The notes beneath the pieces are model-generated. The model was not told the DNA's origin, did no database searches, and worked only from the letters and a program-made list of their open reading frames with translations. From contig NZ_JAMJFL010000006.1 of assembly GCF_023544665.1 (NCBI RefSeq), forward strand, positions 186,001-250,000: a stretch of DNA of 64,000 nt, in the 5' to 3' direction. Source of the DNA: Streptomyces sp. YS415. GTDB lineage: Bacteria > Actinomycetota > Actinomycetes > Streptomycetales > Streptomycetaceae. A program made the translations under genes and the position numbers. Position 1 is the first letter of the stretch. Every line of letters begins with the position of its first letter. Below are positions 60,393-64,000 of this stretch, in pieces.

Positions 60393-63300
60393 TCATACGG
60401 GCAGCCAGCGCCGGACACAGGCGATGAGGTCGCGTGTGTCGACGGGCTTGGTGACGTAGTCGCTGGCGCCCGAGGCGAGGCTCTTCTCCCGGTCGCCGGG
60501 CATCGCCTTGGCCGTGACGGCGATGATGGGCAGTTCCGCGTACTGCGGCATCTTGCGGATCTCGGCCGTCGCGGTGTAGCCGTCCATCTCCGGCATCATC
60601 ACGTCCATGAGCACGAGCGCGACGTCCGGGTTGTTCACCAGCGTCTCGATGCACAGGCGCCCGTTCTCGGCGTGCAGGACCCGGAAGCCGTGCAGCTCCA
60701 GGATGCCGCTGAGCGCGAAGAGGTTGCGCGCGTCGTCGTCGACGACGAGGACCGTACGGTTGGCCGGCGCGTCGTCGACGGGATGCGGCGGCACAGGCCG
60801 CGAGTCCTCGGCCCGGACCAGGGACAGTACGTCCCCGGGCTCCTCGGCGGACAGATGCAGGACGATCCGCTCGCGCAGCTCGTCGAGACTGGACAGGAAC
60901 TCGAGTGCCCTGCCCGCCGAGTGGGACCGCAGCGTCTCTTCCCGGACCGGGTCGGTGCGATGACCGCTGTGCACCAGCACAGGAACACTCGCCAGCGCCG
61001 GGTCACCCTCCAGCGCCTCGAGGAACCGGGAGGCCTCACCGTCCGGCGTGCCCAGCTCCAGGACGACGCAGTGGCACGGGTCGGCCGCCAGGGCGCCCGC
61101 CGCCTCCTGCGCCCCGACAGCGGTGATGATTTCGACCGCGGGCCGCTGTCCACCGTCTTCACGGCCGTGTGCGAGGTCCGCGACCACGCTCTCCGCCACG
61201 AGGGTCAGCAGGCCGCGTGGTCTGTCCTCCACGACGAGCAGGCGCCGGGGCCGCGGCCCGGGTCCGATGCGGGGCACCTGCACCGGGCGTGACAAACCCT
61301 CGGGCACCGACTCGTCCGGAACCCGCTCCGTGGTTCCGCCGTGTTCGAGCAGTTCCCGGAAGTCAGGGCGGGCCACCGGCAGGAACAGCGTGAAGGTGCT
61401 GCCCTGACCGGGCGTGCTGTGCACGGTGACAGCGCCGCCGAGCAGATGGGCGATCTCCCGGGTGATGGACAGGCCCAGACCGGTGCCGCCGTACTTGCGG
61501 CTCGTCGTGCCGTCCGCCTGCTGGAACGCGCCGAAGATCGTCTCCAGGTGCTGCTCCGGGATGCCGATGCCGGTGTCCGTCACACGGAAGGCCACCACGG
61601 CGCCGCCCCGGATCACCCCCTCGGGCACCTCGTCGTCCACCGCCGGTTCGATGCTCAGCTGCACGCCGCCCCGCTCGGTGAACTTCACGGCGTTCGACAA
61701 CAGGTTGCGCAGCACCTGGCGCAGCCGCGAGTCGTCCGTGAACAGGTCCGCGGGCGCGCCGGGCGCGGTCGTCACCGCGAAGTCCAGGCTCTTCTGCGTC
61801 GTCATGGGCCGGAAGGTGGCCTCGACGTACTCGATGAGCTGCGGCAGCGCCACCCGCTCGGGCGTGACGTCCATCTTTCCGGCCTCGACCTTCGACAGGT
61901 CGAGGATGTCGCTGATCAGCTGCAGCAGGTCCGAGCCCGCGGAGTGGATGATCTGCGCGTACTCGACCTGCTTCGGGGTGAGGTTGCGGGCCGGGTTCTG
62001 GGCCAGCAGCTGGGCGAGGATGAGCAGGCTGTTGAGCGGGGTGCGCAGCTCGTGGCTCATGTTCGCCAGGAACTCCGACTTGTACTTCGAGGCCAGCGAC
62101 AGCTGCTGCGCGCGGGTCTCCAGTTCCTGCCGTGCCTGCTCGATCTGCAGGTTCTTCGCCTCGATGTCCCGGTTCTGCGCCGCCAGCAGCGAGGCCTTCT
62201 CCTCCAGGTCGGCGTTGGAACGCTGCAGTTCCTCCTGCTGCACCTGCAACTCCGCCGACCGGTCCTGGAGCTCGGCCGTCAGGCGCTGCGACTCGGCCAG
62301 CAGTTCATCGGTGCGCGCGTTGGCCACGATGGTGTTGACGTTGACGCCGATGGTCTCCATCAGCTGTGCGAGGAAGTCGTGCTGGATCTGTGTGAAAGAG
62401 GTGACCGATGCCAGCTCGATGACCCCGAGGACCTGGTCCTCGACCACAATGGGCAGCAGCACCAGTGCGGTCGGCACCACCTGACCCAGGCCCGAGGAGA
62501 TGGTCACATAGTCCGCCGGCAGGTCATCCACCGTGATGGTGCGCCGGCTACGGGCTGCCTGCCCGACCAGGGTGCGGCCGAAGGCGATGCGCGTGGGCCG
62601 GGCGTCGTCCTCCGGGTAGCCGTAGGAGCCGACGAGCCGAAGCTGGGGGCCCTTTTCGCCGTCCTCGGCCAGGTAGAAGGCCCCGTACTGGGCTGCTACC
62701 AGGGGAACCAGCTCGTCCATGATCAGTTCGGCGACCACGGGCAGGTCGCGGTGGCCCTGCATCAGGCCCGAGATCCGGGCCAGGTTCGTCTTGAGCCAGT
62801 CCTGCTCCTGGTTGGCCCGGGTGGTTTCGCGCAGGGACTCCACCATCGAGTTGATGTTGTCCTTGAGCTCGGCGACCTCGCCGGAGGCCTCGACGTTGAT
62901 CGAGCGCGTCAAGTCGCCCTCCGCCACGGCGCTGGTGACCTCGGCGATCGCGCGCACCTGCCGGGTGAGATTCCCGGCCAGCTCGTTGACGTTCTCCGTC
63001 AGGCGCTTCCAGGTGCCCGAGACGCCCTCCACCTCGGCCTGGCCGCCGAGACGGCCCTCGGTGCCGACCTCGCGGGCGACGCGGGTGACCTCGTCGGCGA
63101 AGGCGGAGAGCTGGTCGACCATCGTGTTGATCGTCGTCTTCAGTTCGAGGATCTCGCCGCGGGCGTCGACGTCGATCTTCTTCGACAGGTCACCCTTGGC
63201 CACCGCGGTCGTCACGAGCGCGATGTTGCGCACCTGGCCGGTGAGGTTGTTGGCCATGGAGTTGACGTTGTCGGTGAGGTCCTTCCAGGTGCCCGCGACG

Positions 63301-64000
63301 TTCGGCACGTGCGCCTGGCCGCCGAGGCGTCCTTCGGTGCCGACCTCGCGGGCGACGCGGGTGACCTCGTCAGCGAAGGCCGACAGGGTGTCGACCATCG
63401 TGTTGATGACGTCCGCCAGGGCCGCGACCTCGCCCTTGGCCTCGACCGTGATGCGCTGCGACAGGTCACCGCGCGCCACGGCGGTGGCGACCTGGGCGAT
63501 GGAGCGGACCTGGCCGGTCAGGTTGGAGGCCATGACGTTGACGTTGTCGGTGAGGTCCTTCCAGGTCCCCGACACGCCCCGCACCTGGGCCTGCCCGCCG
63601 AGGCGTCCTTCGGTGCCGACCTCGCGGGCGACGCGGGTGACCTCGTCGGCGAAGGCGGAGAGCTGGTCGACCATCGTGTTGATGGTGCTCTTCAGCTCCA
63701 GGATCTCGCCGCGGGCATCCACGGTGATCTTCTGGGAGAGATCACCCTTGGCCACCGCGGTCGCCACCAGCGCGATGTTGCGGACCTGGCCGGTGAGATT
63801 GCCCGCCATGAAGTTCACGGAGTCGGTCAGATCGCGCCAGGTGCCCTTGACGCCCTTGACGTCCGCCTGTCCGCCAAGGCGTCCTTCGGTGCCGACTTCG
63901 CGGGCGACGCGGGTGACCTCGTCGGCGAAGGCGGAGAGTTGGTCGACCATCGTGTTGATGGTGCTCTTGAGTTCGAGGATCTCGCCGCGGGCATCGACGG
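60393..64000 (-). CDS. Soluble hybrid histidine kinase with tandem HAMP repeats, 5' end outside the window
   Basis: At least 1200 residues are visible. N-terminal to C-terminal there are four or more HAMP units of 92 residues (each with [52 protein letters not shown] and GGQA), a GAF domain, a long Gln/Glu-rich coiled coil, HisKA ([17 protein letters not shown]), HATPase ([25 protein letters not shown]), a degenerate receiver ([11 protein letters not shown], Glu in place of the phospho-accepting Asp) and a canonical receiver ([39 protein letters not shown]). No membrane helix is visible, so this part is cytoplasmic. The start lies beyond 64000. The downstream phosphatase gene is probably cotranscribed, suggesting a phosphorelay joined to partner switching. 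Confidence 0.9.
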   Translation of the reverse strand, partial: VDARGEILELKSTINTMVDQLSAFADEVTRVAREVGTEGRLGGQADVKGVKGTWRDLTDSVNFMAGNLTGQVRNIALVATAVAKGDLSQKITVDARGEILELKSTINTMVDQLSAFADEVTRVAREVGTEGRLGGQAQVRGVSGTWKDLTDNVNVMASNLTGQVRSIAQVATAVARGDLSQRITVEAKGEVAALADVINTMVDTLSAFADEVTRVAREVGTEGRLGGQAHVPNVAGTWKDLTDNVNSMANNLTGQVRNIALVTTAVAKGDLSKKIDVDARGEILELKTTINTMVDQLSAFADEVTRVAREVGTEGRLGGQAEVEGVSGTWKRLTENVNELAGNLTRQVRAIAEVTSAVAEGDLTRSINVEASGEVAELKDNINSMVESLRETTRANQEQDWLKTNLARISGLMQGHRDLPVVAELIMDELVPLVAAQYGAFYLAEDGEKGPQLRLVGSYGYPEDDARPTRIAFGRTLVGQAARSRRTITVDDLPADYVTISSGLGQVVPTALVLLPIVVEDQVLGVIELASVTSFTQIQHDFLAQLMETIGVNVNTIVANARTDELLAESQRLTAELQDRSAELQVQQEELQRSNADLEEKASLLAAQNRDIEAKNLQIEQARQELETRAQQLSLASKYKSEFLANMSHELRTPLNSLLILAQLLAQNPARNLTPKQVEYAQIIHSAGSDLLQLISDILDLSKVEAGKMDVTPERVALPQLIEYVEATFRPMTTQKSLDFAVTTAPGAPADLFTDDSRLRQVLRNLLSNAVKFTERGGVQLSIEPAVDDEVPEGVIRGGAVVAFRVTDTGIGIPEQHLETIFGAFQQADGTTSRKYGGTGLGLSITREIAHLLGGAVTVHSTPGQGSTFTLFLPVARPDFRELLEHGGTTERVPDESVPEGLSRPVQVPRIGPGPRPRRLLVVEDRPRGLLTLVAESVVADLAHGREDGGQRPAVEIITAVGAQEAAGALAADPCHCVVLELGTPDGEASRFLEALEGDPALASVPVLVHSGHRTDPVREETLRSHSAGRALEFLSSLDELRERIVLHLSAEEPGDVLSLVRAEDSRPVPPHPVDDAPANRTVLVVDDDARNLFALSGILELHGFRVLHAENGRLCIETLVNNPDVALVLMDVMMPEMDGYTATAEIRKMPQYAELPIIAVTAKAMPGDREKSLASGASDYVTKPVDTRDLIACVRRWLPV
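62850..64000. repeat. Tandem coding repeats, 276-bp period
   Basis: The HAMP-coding units recur every 276 bp: GGTCGACC occurs at 63113, 63665 and 63941 and the shorter GTCGACC at 63390, with long identical stretches between. At least four units are present and they continue past the window edge. They are prone to recombination and to assembly collapse. Confidence 0.9.

Noticed and set aside
62850..64000. Regular repeats suggesting a CRISPR array
   Set aside because: The 276-bp period is in frame, codes for HAMP domains and has no short repeat-spacer pattern.

Overview
The window reads as a stretch of a Streptomyces (or close actinomycete) chromosome. It has very high G+C, third codon positions are almost always G or C, GTG and TTG starts are common, rare TTA codons mark a few genes, and DtxR/IdeR-type iron boxes are present. 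Both edges cut through a gene: an NRPS at the left and a hybrid histidine kinase at the right. I see no tRNA, rRNA, CRISPR array, insertion sequence or phage.

Region 1 (1-26990) is a salicylate-capped nonribosomal siderophore locus. A salicyl-AMP ligase, an ArCP-Cy-A-T starter protein, a type II thioesterase joined in frame to a salicylate synthase, an Sfp-type phosphopantetheinyl transferase, an MbtH protein and a small AroQ-type chorismate mutase sit to the right. Two large NRPSs (C-A-T-C-A-T-E, then C-A-T-C-...) read leftward out of the window. Between them lie a siderophore exporter (MFS) and a complete importer (two FecCD permeases, an ATPase and a Tat lipoprotein). Four iron-box palindromes (11872, 13328, 19569, 26527) stand at the main promoters. 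The locus should therefore be derepressed when iron is scarce, make a salicyl-thiazoline/oxazoline peptide containing a D-residue and a Ser, export it and re-import the ferric form. The terminal module and release domain lie outside the window.

Region 2 (27116-28825) holds a conserved small envelope trio (holin-like, DUF3618, DUF4235) and an anti-sigma-type ATPase. Region 3 (28971-41749) is a fructan-use locus: an ABC sugar importer without its own ATPase, a cytoplasmic GH32 enzyme, a LacI regulator, and two large secreted GH32 proteins with LamG-like and repeated carbohydrate-binding modules. In both secreted enzymes the usual catalytic Asp of the WMNDPNG motif is Glu. Region 4 (41822-49936) is ordinary accessory material: a frameshifted small membrane protein, an anti-sigma-like ATPase, a nucleotidyltransferase, a MocR regulator, a DinB-fold protein, an aldo/keto reductase, two secreted or anchored proteins of unknown function, an ArsR-type regulator with a perfect palindromic operator, and a small hypothetical protein.

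Region 5 (50319-57051) is the most unusual part. A three-gene cassette (double-HTH regulator, HExxH IrrE/ImmA-like protein, polytopic MAB_1171c-type membrane protein) occurs twice in tandem with a flavoprotein between the copies. Copy 1 is preceded by four near-identical palindromes arranged as two pairs with the same 21-bp spacing. It also hides a 44-codon ORF that overlaps both neighbours by 4 bp. TTA codons occur in three consecutive parts of this unit, which suggests bldA-dependent developmental control.

Region 6 (57270-64000) is a signalling block: another anti-sigma-type ATPase, an ANTAR-GAF-PAS-SpoIIE phosphatase, and a soluble hybrid histidine kinase with near-identical tandem HAMP repeats.
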